Source: Glycomyces tritici (GTDB lineage: Bacteria; Actinomycetota; Actinomycetes; Mycobacteriales; Micromonosporaceae). Taken from it: DNA of 64,000 nucleotides. The stretch covers positions 173,657 through 237,656 of the forward strand of contig NZ_JAUEMJ010000008.1 of assembly GCF_030403505.1 (NCBI RefSeq), given 5' to 3'. The translations under genes were made by a program, and so were the position numbers. The notes beneath the pieces were generated by a model that ran no database searches, was not told the DNA's origin, and was given only the letters and a program-made list of their open reading frames with translations. Below, piece by piece: positions 42,925 to 52,090 of the stretch; the stretch's first letter is position 1; every line of letters starts with the position of its first letter.

Positions 42925-43431
42925 CTACCGCGGACTCTGGCGGAAGCCTTGCGAGACATCGGGAACGAAGCGCTTGAGCGTGCGGGGTCCGGCATCGACC
43001 GTCACCCGGTAGACCACACCGCCGGCGACCGCGGTCAGGTCGGCCATCCCGCCGAGGTCGAACGTCCCCGAGACCGGGACGTAGAGGCGAGTGTCCGCCT
43101 CGGGGAAGCTCGACCAGACACCGGCCGCGAGCGCGCGCGGCGCCAGCGGCTCGTCGTGCGGGGCGATGCCCCCGCGGGGCACGGGCAGTGCCGTGCGGGC
43201 GCCGTCCGCCGCGAGGTACACCGCGCGATCGCCTTCGAGGCGAACGTTGCGCGCGACATCGCGGTACGGGTTGAGCCGGTCGCCGCCATTGGGCGTGCGT
43301 CCGATCGCCCACAGGTCGGTGAGCACCCGGTCGTCGGGAAGGTAGACGCCGGTCAGCCGCCCGCCGACCTCATCGACGAGGACCCGCGCGACGGCGGCGT
43401 GGAAGTCGGGGTGGAGGAAGGCACCGGTCAC
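42925..43431 (-). CDS. Hypothetical protein
   Basis: The ~168-residue product is rich in beta-strand-like segments (LTGVYLPDDRVLTDLW, DRAVYLAADGARTALP, TRLYVPVSGTFDLGGMADL) and has no signal peptide or membrane helix. I do not recognise the family. The start is uncertain: GTG 43431 or GTG 43452, neither with a good ribosome site. Codon use matches neighbouring genes, which supports it being real. It lies alone between the island and a serine hydrolase on the opposite strand. Confidence 0.5.
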   Translation of the reverse strand: MTGAFLHPDFHAAVARVLVDEVGGRLTGVYLPDDRVLTDLWAIGRTPNGGDRLNPYRDVARNVRLEGDRAVYLAADGARTALPVPRGGIAPHDEPLAPRALAAGVWSSFPEADTRLYVPVSGTFDLGGMADLTAVAGGVVYRVTVDAGPRTLKRFVPDVSQGFRQSPR

Positions 43432-43591
43432 CCTGCAACTATCCCCGATCACGCACCGCGCCCGAAAAGCCGTTCCACCTGCCGAATGACGCGACGCGCG
43501 CCTGGGCTCCCCGGCAGGCGGTCACATCCGCGCGCGCTGGTTCGTCATGCGTGTGCGTCAGCTTCCTTTGCCGAGCAACAGTGAGGAAACC

Positions 43592-44749
43592 ATGAACACC
43601 ACCCGCATCGAGGGCGCCGTCGCGCCCGGCTTCGAAACCGTCCGCGACGAGGTCGCCGCGTTCGTCCAGGAGACCGACGGTCAGACCGGCTCGCAGCTCG
43701 CGGCCTACCATCGGGGCCGGCTCGTCGTCGACCTGTGGACCGGCGACGCCGGCCCTGAGGATCTCACCGGCGTCCACTCGGTCACCAAGGGCGCCACCGG
43801 CCTGGTGATGGCGCTGCTGTTCCAGGACGGCCTGGTCGACCTCGACCTGCCCGTCGCCCGGTACTGGCCGGAATTCGGCCGGGCCGGAAAGAGCGCCATC
43901 ACCGTCCGGGACGTCATGGCCCACCGCAGCGGCGTGATCGGCATACCGGGCGGCTTCACCGTCGAGGAACTCGTCGACGAGCCCTTCGTCGCCGACCGCC
44001 TCGCCGCCGAAGCACCGCTCTGGCGCCCGGGCACCGCGCACGGCTACGCCGGGTTCACCGTCGGCGCGCTGCTGAACGAGGTCGTCCGCCGCACCACCGG
44101 CCAGACCGTCCAGGAGGTCTACGGCGAACGCGTCCGCGAACCGCTCGGGCTGGACTTCCATCTCGGACTGCCCGAAGCGCTCGAACCCCGATACCGGCCG
44201 ATCCGGCCGTGGACGGCGACCCCCGAGCAGGAAGCGGCGTTCGCCGCGTACTCGCCGAACCCCGACGGCATCGCCGGCATGGGCTACAACCTCGGCGAGC
44301 GCGGCTTCACCCCGCAGACCGTGATGACCTTCCCCAACGCCCGCATCGTCCGAGCGGCCGGGCCGGCCTCGGCCGGAGGGGTCGCCTCGGCCCGCGGCAT
44401 CGCGAAGCTGTACACCGCGATGATCGGCGAGGTCGACGGACGCGCGCCACTGCTCAAGAGCGAGACGCTCGCCGAGTTCACCGCGATCCACTCCACCGGC
44501 ACGAATCTCGTCACCGGTCCCGACTCCCCGTTCGCTCTGGGCTTCGAGGCCAAGGGCCTCATCCACCCGTTCCTGAGCGCCCGGGCCTTCGGGCACACCG
44601 GCTCGGCCGGTTCGGACGGCATCGCGGACCCGCTGCGCGGCATCGCGATCGGCTACACCCGCAGCCTCGCCGCGTTCGCCTTCGACGCCCCCGAACGCGG
44701 CCGCTTCGCCGCCGCCGTCACGGCCGCCGCCGCCAAGCTCGATGTCTAG
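43592..44749 (+). CDS. Serine hydrolase, beta-lactamase family (EstB-like)
   Basis: The 385-residue protein lacks a signal peptide, so it is probably cytoplasmic. Motifs are SxxK in HSVTKGATG, the Tyr block HGYAGFTVGALLN (YAG instead of YSN) and HTGSAGSDG. This is the esterase EstB/LacA-like branch of class C-type enzymes. It likely hydrolyses small esters. ATG 43592 follows GAGGAAACC. It stands as a single-gene unit. Confidence 0.86.
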   Translation: MNTTRIEGAVAPGFETVRDEVAAFVQETDGQTGSQLAAYHRGRLVVDLWTGDAGPEDLTGVHSVTKGATGLVMALLFQDGLVDLDLPVARYWPEFGRAGKSAITVRDVMAHRSGVIGIPGGFTVEELVDEPFVADRLAAEAPLWRPGTAHGYAGFTVGALLNEVVRRTTGQTVQEVYGERVREPLGLDFHLGLPEALEPRYRPIRPWTATPEQEAAFAAYSPNPDGIAGMGYNLGERGFTPQTVMTFPNARIVRAAGPASAGGVASARGIAKLYTAMIGEVDGRAPLLKSETLAEFTAIHSTGTNLVTGPDSPFALGFEAKGLIHPFLSARAFGHTGSAGSDGIADPLRGIAIGYTRSLAAFAFDAPERGRFAAAVTAAAAKLDV

Positions 44750-44817
44750 TCGAGTCCTGACCAGTGCGCCCCGCCCGGAGGGCCTGGCCGGCTTGGAGTG
44801 CTCGGCCGCTGCACGGC

Positions 44818-46029
44818 CTATCCGGGGCTGCCGCACAGCGCGCGGTCGACCAGGGCGCTGGCGGTCTGCTCCTGCCGGAGGAGGTCGTCGCCCAGGGCGG
44901 TGGACATGGAGACGGTGACGACGCGGCCGCCGTCCTCGGTGGCGCCGTTGAGGGTGATGAAGCCGCTCTCGCCGCCCTCGTGGCTCCAGTAGCCCCCTCC
45001 GCAGGAGAGGGGCCGGCCGACGAGGCCGAGCCCGTAGCCGGCGTCCGGCCAGAACGCCTGCATCTCCTCACCGACCGGGACGGTGTCCTGCATTTCGGCC
45101 AGCATCGGCGCGGAGAGGAGCTCGCCGCCGAGCAGGGCCTGGAAGAAGCGGTTGACGTCCGCGGTCGTGGAGACGTAGCCGCCGGGATCGGGAACGATCA
45201 CCTCGGTGACGTCCGCCCGCTCGCCCGAAGGGTAGACCTCGTAGCTCTGGGCGTGGGGGCTGCGGATCGCGGGGTCGTCCCCCGGCAGGTAGGTGTGCTC
45301 CATCCCGAGCGGATCCAGGATCCGCGCCGCTACCGCTTCGTGCCAGGGGCGGCCGGTGGCCTCCTCGATGATCAGGTCCAGCAGGGCGTACCCGGTGTTG
45401 GAGTAGCCCCAGGCGGTCCCGGGCTCGAAGTCGGGCCGGTGCCCCATCGCCCGCTCGACGATCTGCTGGGGCGTATAGGTGTCGTACCGGTGCTCCAGGT
45501 ACTCCTGGTGGTCGGCGTAGCCGGGGAGGTCGTCGTGGAGGCCGCCGGTGTGCTGGAGGAGGTGGCGGACGGTGATCAGGCGGCCGTCGTTGCCGTTGCC
45601 GGTCACGAGGCCCGGCAGCCACCGGTCCACTGTGTCGTCAAGGGAGAGGTCGCCCTCGTCGACCAGTTGCAGGACCGTGGCCGCCACGAGCGCCTTGCCG
45701 GTGCTGGCGATCCGGAAGTAGCCGTCGCCGTCCACCGGGCGGTCGGTGCCGGCCTCGGCGGTACCGCTGGTGGCCACCAGGTCCGGGCCGGAGCCGGTGG
45801 TCACCCGCGCCTGGACGCCGACGACGCCCAGCGCCTCGATCGCCTCGGCGTCCCGCTGGAGATCGTCCAGGCCGTAAGCGGGAGCGTCGGTTTCGGAGGT
45901 GTCGTCCGGCAGGTGGACGGCTGCGGCCGTGCCGCCGATGGCAAGGGCCAGGGCGGCGGCGGCGAGCCACCACTTGCCGCGGCGACGGGAGGTGCTCGGA
46001 CCGGAAGAGGTGGTACTGGTCGATTCCAT
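44818..46029 (-). CDS. Membrane-anchored serine hydrolase, DD-carboxypeptidase-like
   Basis: The 403-residue protein has an N-terminal anchor (WWLAAAALALAIGGTAAAV, residues ~20-38) and an outside catalytic domain with SxxK in ASTGKALVAA, YSN in WGYSNTGYALL and HEGG near residue 360. It fits the penicillin-binding-protein-like carboxypeptidase/esterase family and may edit peptidoglycan. It is divergent from the two-component genes, and the palindrome at 46089-46104 lies between them. Confidence 0.87.
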   Translation of the reverse strand: MESTSTTSSGPSTSRRRGKWWLAAAALALAIGGTAAAVHLPDDTSETDAPAYGLDDLQRDAEAIEALGVVGVQARVTTGSGPDLVATSGTAEAGTDRPVDGDGYFRIASTGKALVAATVLQLVDEGDLSLDDTVDRWLPGLVTGNGNDGRLITVRHLLQHTGGLHDDLPGYADHQEYLEHRYDTYTPQQIVERAMGHRPDFEPGTAWGYSNTGYALLDLIIEEATGRPWHEAVAARILDPLGMEHTYLPGDDPAIRSPHAQSYEVYPSGERADVTEVIVPDPGGYVSTTADVNRFFQALLGGELLSAPMLAEMQDTVPVGEEMQAFWPDAGYGLGLVGRPLSCGGGYWSHEGGESGFITLNGATEDGGRVVTVSMSTALGDDLLRQEQTASALVDRALCGSPG

Positions 46030-46088
46030 GCCCCCACGCTAGGAAGACACCGTACTGCGAGTCGCTACCCCGGACTCCCGTCCGCGAC

Positions 46089-46104
46089 CTACAGCCAGCT
46101 GTAG
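46089..46104. promoter_or_regulatory. Palindrome between serine hydrolase and two-component genes
   Basis: CTACAGC-CA-GCTGTAG has perfect 7-bp arms with a 2-nt centre, typical in size of NarL/LuxR-type response-regulator sites. It is 60 nt from the hydrolase start and 81 nt from the kinase start. Control by the adjacent response regulator is inferred. Confidence 0.5.
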
Positions 46105-46184
46105 TGCCAACGGACCGCCCGGCGATCTAGGGTGAACCGCCTGTCATAGGCGATCCCCCATCTACGACAAGGGAGGACGAGACC

Positions 46185-47336
46185 GTGTTCGATGCGCTCG
46201 CCGCGGCCCGCACCTGGGCGCTCAGGACGTGGCGCAGCGGTCGATACCTGCTGGAGACCTTCGCCGCCGCACTGGCCACACTCGCCGCGCTCCCCCTCTG
46301 GTGCGTTCCGGCGCTGGCGAGGCCGTGGGCGGAACGGCACCGCCGGCTTGCGAGCGCGCTACTGGGGCAGCGGGTCGAGCCGCGTCCGCGCGCCGCCTTC
46401 CGCAATTTCGCCTGGCTCGCAACGCAGGTCGTTCTCGGCCTGCCGGCCGGCGCCCTCGCCCTGCTGCTGTCGGGCTGCCTGCTGGTCACGCCGCTCATCG
46501 CCGGATTCTGGTGGGCGCTTCCGCGGGCGCCGTGGCTGCCCGTGGTCAGCGACCCGATCACCGGCTGGGGCGCGGCGCTGTCGCTCGGCACGGTGAACCT
46601 GGTCGTCCCGGCGGCGCTGGCCGCCGCCGTCCTCCCGCTGCTCGCCCGCGTGCACGCCCGGTGCTGCCTGGCGATCCTGGCGCCCTCACCCGCAGACCAG
46701 CTGGTCGAGCGCGTCACCGAACTCACGCGGACCCGCGTCGACGTCCTCCAGGCGCACAGCGCGGAGCTGCGCCGGATCGAGCGGGACCTGCACGACGGCA
46801 CGCAGGCCCGGCTCGTGGCCATCGCGATGCGGCTCGCGGTCGCCGGGGAGACCTACGCCGACGACCCCGAAGCGGCCGCGGCCCTGGTGCGCCACGCGCA
46901 GACCGAGACCGAGGACGCCATGACCGAACTGCGCTCGGTCATCCACACCATCTACCCGCCGGTGCTCGCGGACCAGGGCCTCTCCGGGGCGCTCACCACC
47001 GTGACCGCGCGGGCCGGGGTGCCGACCCGCCTCGATGTCGGCCCGCTCGGCGAGGTGCCCGCGGCGGTCGAGGCGGTCGCCTACTTCGCCGTCACGGAGG
47101 CCCTCGCCAACATCGCCCGGCACAGCGGCGCCACCGGCGCCTCGATCCGCGTCACCCGCGACGGCGCGCTGCTGCGCACCCGGATCACCGACGACGGGGC
47201 CGGCGGGGCGGACCCCTCCCGAGGCTCGGGCCTCGACGGCCTCCGCCGCCGCGCCGCCGCCCTCGACGGCGCCGTGGCCATCAGCAGTCCGCCGGGCGGA
47301 CCGACCATCATCGCTTTGGAGCTGCCGTGCGCGTAG
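46185..47336 (+). CDS. Sensor histidine kinase, DesK/NarX-type (HisKA_3)
   Basis: The 383-residue kinase has two or three hydrophobic pairs (residues ~20-45, 80-110, 130-160), then a HisKA_3 domain with His203 in RIERDLHDGTQARLVAIA. A HATPase domain follows (ALANIARHSGATGAS, DDGAGGADPSRGSGLDGL). It autophosphorylates and passes phosphate to the response regulator, whose GTG overlaps its end by 10 nt. GTG 46185 follows GGGAGG. It has no large extracellular domain, so the signal may be in the membrane. Confidence 0.92.
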   Translation: MFDALAAARTWALRTWRSGRYLLETFAAALATLAALPLWCVPALARPWAERHRRLASALLGQRVEPRPRAAFRNFAWLATQVVLGLPAGALALLLSGCLLVTPLIAGFWWALPRAPWLPVVSDPITGWGAALSLGTVNLVVPAALAAAVLPLLARVHARCCLAILAPSPADQLVERVTELTRTRVDVLQAHSAELRRIERDLHDGTQARLVAIAMRLAVAGETYADDPEAAAALVRHAQTETEDAMTELRSVIHTIYPPVLADQGLSGALTTVTARAGVPTRLDVGPLGEVPAAVEAVAYFAVTEALANIARHSGATGASIRVTRDGALLRTRITDDGAGGADPSRGSGLDGLRRRAAALDGAVAISSPPGGPTIIALELPCA

Positions 47337-48019
47337 TGATCGCCGAGGACAACGTCCTGCTCTCGTCCGGGCTCGAACTCCTGCTCGAGTCGAAGGGGTT
47401 CGACATCGTCGCCATCGCCGCCGACGCCCCGGATTTCCTTGCCGCCGTAAAGACCCATCGGCCCGATGTCACCATCGTGGACGTACGCCTGCCCCCGGGC
47501 TTTCGCGACGAGGGCATCCGGGCCGCGGTCCAGGCCCGCCGCGACCACCCCGGCCTGCCGATCCTGGTCCTGTCGCAGTACGTCGAGCAGGCGTACGCGA
47601 GCCGCCTCCTCGCCGACACCCGGGGCGGGATCGGGTACCTGCTCAAGGACCGGGTCAGCCGCGTCGCCGAGTTCACCGAGGCGCTGCGCCGCGTCGCCGA
47701 CGGCGGCACCGCCATGGACCCCGAGGTCATCGCCCAGCTGCTCGCGCAAGGCGATCCGGTGGACGCCCTGACCGCGCGCGAACGCGAGGTGCTCGCGCTG
47801 ATGGCCGAGGGGCACGACAACGCGACCATCGCCAGGCGGTTGTTCATCAGCGACAACGCCGTCCACAAGCACATCGGCAACGTCTTCCTCAAACTCGGCC
47901 TGTCGGTCGAGGACAGCGGCCACCGCCGGGTCCTCGCCGTGCTGGCCTACCTCCGCCGCCACGGCGACACCGGGAACGCGGGGACGGACCGCCGCACCGA
48001 GCTCATTCCTCCGAAGTAG
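47327..48019 (+). CDS. NarL/LuxR-family response regulator
   Basis: The 230-residue regulator has a receiver domain with acidic pocket AEDN, phospho-acceptor Asp52 in VTIVDVRLPPG and Lys in YLLKDRV. A C-terminal LuxR helix-turn-helix follows (LTAREREVLALMAEG, IARRLFISDNAVHKHIGNVF). It is the partner of the overlapping kinase. GTG 47327 follows GGAG. Its 3' end overlaps by 17 nt the convergent SARP gene. A plausible site is the palindrome at 46089-46104. Confidence 0.92.
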   Translation: MRVVIAEDNVLLSSGLELLLESKGFDIVAIAADAPDFLAAVKTHRPDVTIVDVRLPPGFRDEGIRAAVQARRDHPGLPILVLSQYVEQAYASRLLADTRGGIGYLLKDRVSRVAEFTEALRRVADGGTAMDPEVIAQLLAQGDPVDALTAREREVLALMAEGHDNATIARRLFISDNAVHKHIGNVFLKLGLSVEDSGHRRVLAVLAYLRRHGDTGNAGTDRRTELIPPK

Positions 48020-51000
48020 ACCGTTGCGGGCCGACGTCGTACCGGCTCGGCAAGGGCACCTCCGCCTGGGCGTACGCGTCCTCCACCTCGCGCTGGCACC
48101 GGCGGGCCGCGGCCTCGTCGCCTTCGGCGCGGGCGACCGCCCCGAGGAGCCACAGCGACCAGGTCCCGCCGGCGAAGTGCCCGATGGGACGCAGCAGATC
48201 CCTTGCGCGCTCGGCGTGTTCGCGCGCAAGAGCGGTCTCCTCAAGGCGCAGCGCCGCCTCCGCCAGTGCGTTGAGCGCCAGGCCCTCGCGGATGCGGTCG
48301 CCGACCTCGCGGGCCATGTCCAGCGCCGACGAGGCGTCCCTCCGCGCGGCCTCGACCTGCCCGAGCCCGAGGCGGCCGATGGCGCGCTCGATCAACGCGA
48401 GGATCTCGGTGCCCTTGAGGTCGGTCTTCACCGACGTCAGGGCCCGGTTCGCGGCCTCCACCGCCTCCGCATGGCGTTCGAGCCGGTTGAGCGAGAAGGC
48501 GACCGCCACCAGCCCGTCCGACTCGTGCCGCCGGTCGCAGCCCGCCACCCCCGCCCGCGCCACCGCCTCGGCGTACGGGAGCGCGTCCTCGTGCTTGCCG
48601 AGTCCTGAGTAGACCTCCGCAAGGCTGCCCGTCGCCAGCGGCGTGAGCTCGCCGCGCCCCGAGGCCGTCTCGATCCGCATGACCTCGTCCATGAGCCGCT
48701 CGGCGGTCGCCAAGTCCCCCAGCTCGACCGACGCCGACACGAGGCCGCACAGGTGCGACTCCCGCAGCCGCACGTCGCCGATCTCCTCGGCGATGCGCAG
48801 CCCCTCCCGGCGCAGCAGCACCTTCAGGCGCAGATCCCCGAGCATCCCGTAGACCGAACTGAGCGCACCGAGGTTGACGCTCTGGCCGCGCCGCCTCCCG
48901 TGCGCCCGGTTGATCTCGAGCGCCGCCGTCCCGTGCTCGAGCGCGACTTGGGGCCGCCCGATCAGCCAGCACGCCAGCGTCATGTTGTGGTGCGCCGAGG
49001 CCTGGCCCGCAACCCAGCCGATGCGGCGCGAGAGCTCGGCGGCCCTGCCGGCGTGCTCGACCACGCTCCCGAACTCGCGGGCCTTGGCGTACGCGGTGGA
49101 GAGGCACAGCTCGGCCACCGCCTCGCCCGGCCCGCTCCGCTCCTGGAGGGCACCGGTCAAGGCCGCGTCCGCGAGCGCCAGGAAGTCCACGCGGTCCATC
49201 GACGTCCAGGCGTGGGCCCTCAGGGCGTCCGCGAGGCGCCAGGCCACGGCCCCGCGGCCGTGTTCGGCGGCGTAGCGGGCGATCGCGATGAGCTGGTCGC
49301 GCTCCTCCTCGAGCCATCGCGTGGCCGCCTCGGGGGTGTCGAACCGCGGGGGGCCTTGAGCCGGTTCGGGATGCAGCAGCCGGGCGTTGGCGGGGTACCG
49401 GCTCGCGCTGGCCGCGTCGGCGGTCTCGAGGTACCACGCGAAGAGCCGTTCCAGGGCCTCGGCGCGCAGGGGGTCGTCGGCGCCGACGAGGCCGTTCGCG
49501 AAGTCGCGCACCAGGTCGTGCAGCAGCAGCCTGCCGCGGCCGTCCCGGTTGACCATGTTGGCGTTGACCAGTTGCGCCGCGGCGCGCTCGGCCGCCGCCC
49601 AGGTGGTGCCCGCGACCGCGGCGAGCGCGTCGACGGAGAGGGAGCCGACCGGCGCGAGGCCGAACATGCGGAACACCAGCCGGGCCTCGTCGGGCTGCGC
49701 GGCGTACGAGCGGTCGAACGTGGCCTTGACCGCCGTCTCGGGGCTGTCGCCGATCTGCAAGGCCGCCAGGAACTCGCCCGTTGAGAGCCGGTCGGTGTAC
49801 TCGCCGACGCCGTGCGGGCGGTCCGCGAGGTTCGCGGCCGCGATCCGCAGCGCGAGCGGCAGGTAGCCGCACCGGCGGGCGAGCTGGTCGATGTCGCGGT
49901 CCAGGGCCGAGCGGGGCAGCCGCAGCAGGGATTTGAGCAGCGAGATCGCGTCCTCCGACACGAGGGGGGCGAGGGCGAGGTGGACGCCGCCGTGGCGCGC
50001 GAGCAGGTCGCCGAGGCGGTTGCGGCTCGTCACGATCACCAGGGAGCCCGGGCCGCCGGGCAGCAGCGGGGCGACCTGCTCGGCCGATCGCGCGTTGTCG
50101 AGCAGGACGAGCATGCGCCGGTCCGCGGTCTCGGTGCGCAGCCGCGCGGCGGCCTGGTCCACGTCCACGGGGACCTGGTCGTCGGCGAGGCCGAGCGAGC
50201 GCAGCATCGCCGCGAGCGCTTCGATCGGGCGCAGCGCCGGCACCGCCGAGTAGCCGCGCAGGTCCAGGAACAGCTGCCCGTCCGGATAGTCGTGCGCGAT
50301 GCGGCGCGACCAGTGGACCGCCGAGGCGGTCTTGCCGACACCCGCCATGCCGGAGAGCACCACGATCGGGGCGGGCGGGATGCCCTCGGACTCGTCGCCG
50401 AGGCGGGCGGCCTCGAGTTCGCGGAACTCGCTCGCCCGCCCGGTGAACGCGGCGACCTCCGCGGGCAGCTCCCGGGGCGTCACCGCCGCCGCCGGAGCGA
50501 CCTCGATCCGCGCTTCGGCGGGCGGGGCCCACTCGCCCTCGATGCTGTCGGTCGAGACCGTGTCGAGCCGCTTGTCGCCGTTGAGGATCGCGTCGTGGAC
50601 GCGCTGGAGCAGCAGCCCCGGGTCGATGCCCAGCTCCTCGCGCAGCGCCTTGCGGCTCTCGCGGAACACCTGGAGCGCCTCGGCCTGGCGGCCGGACCGG
50701 TACAGCGCCACGGCCCGCAGGGCGGTGAGGCGCTCGCGGAACGGGTGGTCGCTCGCGAGGGCCTCGAACTCGCCGATCACGGAGGCGTGCAGCCCGAGGT
50801 CCAGACGCAGTTCGAGCGATTCCTGGTGCACGAGCGAGCGCAGCTCGCTCAACCGGAGGGCCTCGGCGGCGACCAGTCCGAGCGAGGGCACGTCCGCGTA
50901 CGGCTCGCCGTGCCACAACCCCAGGGCGCGCGAATACAGTGCGGCCGACTGCTCGAGGCGGCCCTCTTTGGACGCGTGCTTCGCCGCGGCCGACCATTCC

Positions 51001-51323
51001 TCGAAAGCCTTGGCGTCGAAGTCGTCCGCCGTCACGATCATGCGGTAACCGGTCGATTCGCGGACGATCCGGCCGTCGGATCCGAGCGCCCGCCGCAATC
51101 GATGCAGATAGACCATAAGGGCGTTTCGGGCGTTATCGGGTACGGTCTCGCCCCAGACCGCATCGGCCAGCGCTTCGAGCGTCACCACCTGGCCGGATCT
51201 GGCCAGCAGGGCCGCGAGGAGTCGGCGCTGGAGCGGCGCGCGGACGAGTAACGGATCGCCGTCGCGGGCGATCGACATGGGACCGAGGACTTTGAATTGG
51301 AGCGCATCCGACATTGCCTGCAC
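48003..51323 (-). CDS. AfsR-like SARP regulator: winged helix, BTAD, NB-ARC, TPR
   Basis: The 1,106-residue regulator has an OmpR-type winged helix (residues ~8-98), a BTAD domain (~105-245), an NB-ARC ATPase (~290-560, Walker A GMAGVGKT at 325-332, Walker B MLVLLDNA) and a long TPR-like array to the end. SARPs activate promoters through direct repeats with 11-bp period, often in secondary metabolism. Such a triple repeat lies at 51433-51462, in front of the divergent HTH gene. Start: GTG 51323 or ATG 51314, both with weak ribosome sites. Confidence 0.9.
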   Translation of the reverse strand: MQAMSDALQFKVLGPMSIARDGDPLLVRAPLQRRLLAALLARSGQVVTLEALADAVWGETVPDNARNALMVYLHRLRRALGSDGRIVRESTGYRMIVTADDFDAKAFEEWSAAAKHASKEGRLEQSAALYSRALGLWHGEPYADVPSLGLVAAEALRLSELRSLVHQESLELRLDLGLHASVIGEFEALASDHPFRERLTALRAVALYRSGRQAEALQVFRESRKALREELGIDPGLLLQRVHDAILNGDKRLDTVSTDSIEGEWAPPAEARIEVAPAAAVTPRELPAEVAAFTGRASEFRELEAARLGDESEGIPPAPIVVLSGMAGVGKTASAVHWSRRIAHDYPDGQLFLDLRGYSAVPALRPIEALAAMLRSLGLADDQVPVDVDQAAARLRTETADRRMLVLLDNARSAEQVAPLLPGGPGSLVIVTSRNRLGDLLARHGGVHLALAPLVSEDAISLLKSLLRLPRSALDRDIDQLARRCGYLPLALRIAAANLADRPHGVGEYTDRLSTGEFLAALQIGDSPETAVKATFDRSYAAQPDEARLVFRMFGLAPVGSLSVDALAAVAGTTWAAAERAAAQLVNANMVNRDGRGRLLLHDLVRDFANGLVGADDPLRAEALERLFAWYLETADAASASRYPANARLLHPEPAQGPPRFDTPEAATRWLEEERDQLIAIARYAAEHGRGAVAWRLADALRAHAWTSMDRVDFLALADAALTGALQERSGPGEAVAELCLSTAYAKAREFGSVVEHAGRAAELSRRIGWVAGQASAHHNMTLACWLIGRPQVALEHGTAALEINRAHGRRRGQSVNLGALSSVYGMLGDLRLKVLLRREGLRIAEEIGDVRLRESHLCGLVSASVELGDLATAERLMDEVMRIETASGRGELTPLATGSLAEVYSGLGKHEDALPYAEAVARAGVAGCDRRHESDGLVAVAFSLNRLERHAEAVEAANRALTSVKTDLKGTEILALIERAIGRLGLGQVEAARRDASSALDMAREVGDRIREGLALNALAEAALRLEETALAREHAERARDLLRPIGHFAGGTWSLWLLGAVARAEGDEAAARRCQREVEDAYAQAEVPLPSRYDVGPQRSTSEE

Positions 51324-51432
51324 GATTCACCAGCCTCGCAAGGAGTGCGTGTCTCGGACAGGATAGTACGAAGCCGCTTCCGCGGCCCCGGGGCGAAATC
51401 CGGTCCGCCGCGCCGGGTGCCGGGCGGGCGGC

Positions 51433-51462
51433 GCTGTAGGCCGGTTGTAAGGGAGTTGTAAG
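51433..51462 (+). promoter_or_regulatory. SARP-type operator: three 8-bp direct repeats, 11-bp period
   Basis: GCTGTAGG (51433-51440), GTTGTAAG (51444-51451) and GTTGTAAG (51455-51462) recur exactly every 11 bp. A possible -10 box, CATCAT (51473-51478), lies 10 nt after the last copy, the geometry SARP activators need. The 314-bp gap 51324-51637 holds nothing else I can identify. The target would be the rightward HTH gene at 51638. Confidence 0.65.
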
Positions 51463-51637
51463 CGGGGTTCGGCATCATGGGAGGCAGGTCAAGCTCCGGC
51501 TCGCCGACGTGACGTCCACGGTCCCGGACGGTCCGTCAGCCTCCCCACCGCCGCGGCGTCCGAGCGCAGTGGTCTGCGCGCGGGCGCCGCGGTCGCAGGC
51601 CGATCGCGAGCCGGTCGTGTAGAAGGGAACACTTCCT

Positions 51638-52090
51638 ATGCCCGGCAGCCGCTACCCCGATCTCGAGCCGATAGACCACATCACCCCGCGCCAGCGGCAG
51701 ATCCTCATACACCTGTTGCGCGGCAAGACCAGAGCGGTCATCGCCGACGACCTGTTCCTGTCGCGGAGCACCGTGAACCGGGACATCCGCGGCATGATCC
51801 GCACGCTCGGGGCATCGTCCCCTGAGGAGCTGGGTGCGCTCGCGTACCGGGCGGGGGTCGTGATCGAGGGCGATCTCGGTTTCAGCGGCGCTCGTGCGGT
51901 GCCGCACGAGCGCCCCGGAAACAGCGCCAGAGCGCCTGCCCGTCACCGAAGACGGGCAGGAGGAACGCCAGGTGGAGGAAGTACCACCAGGCCAGGTCGC
52001 GGTCGGTGCCGGTCAGCCAGAGGACGGCGCCGACCGCGGCGCAGGCGAGCGGCCCCGCCAGCGCGACGAGGGCGTTCCCACCGCGTGTGA
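51638..52090 (+). CDS. Short LuxR-type helix-turn-helix protein with long antisense overlap
   Basis: Residues ~12-72 form a LuxR-type helix-turn-helix (ITPRQRQILIHLLRGKTRAV, LSRSTVNRDIRGMIRTLG) with no sensory domain. The rest (~residues 82-150) is an Arg-rich readthrough antisense to the end of the HExxH gene. It also crosses a strong hairpin at 51887-51914. A real protein would probably end near residue 75-80; a one-base shift would use TGA at 51860. Either the frame lost its stop or the tail is natural. It is probably a regulator of the peptide locus. Confidence 0.65.
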   Translation: MPGSRYPDLEPIDHITPRQRQILIHLLRGKTRAVIADDLFLSRSTVNRDIRGMIRTLGASSPEELGALAYRAGVVIEGDLGFSGARAVPHERPGNSARAPARHRRRAGGTPGGGSTTRPGRGRCRSARGRRRPRRRRAAPPARRGRSHRV

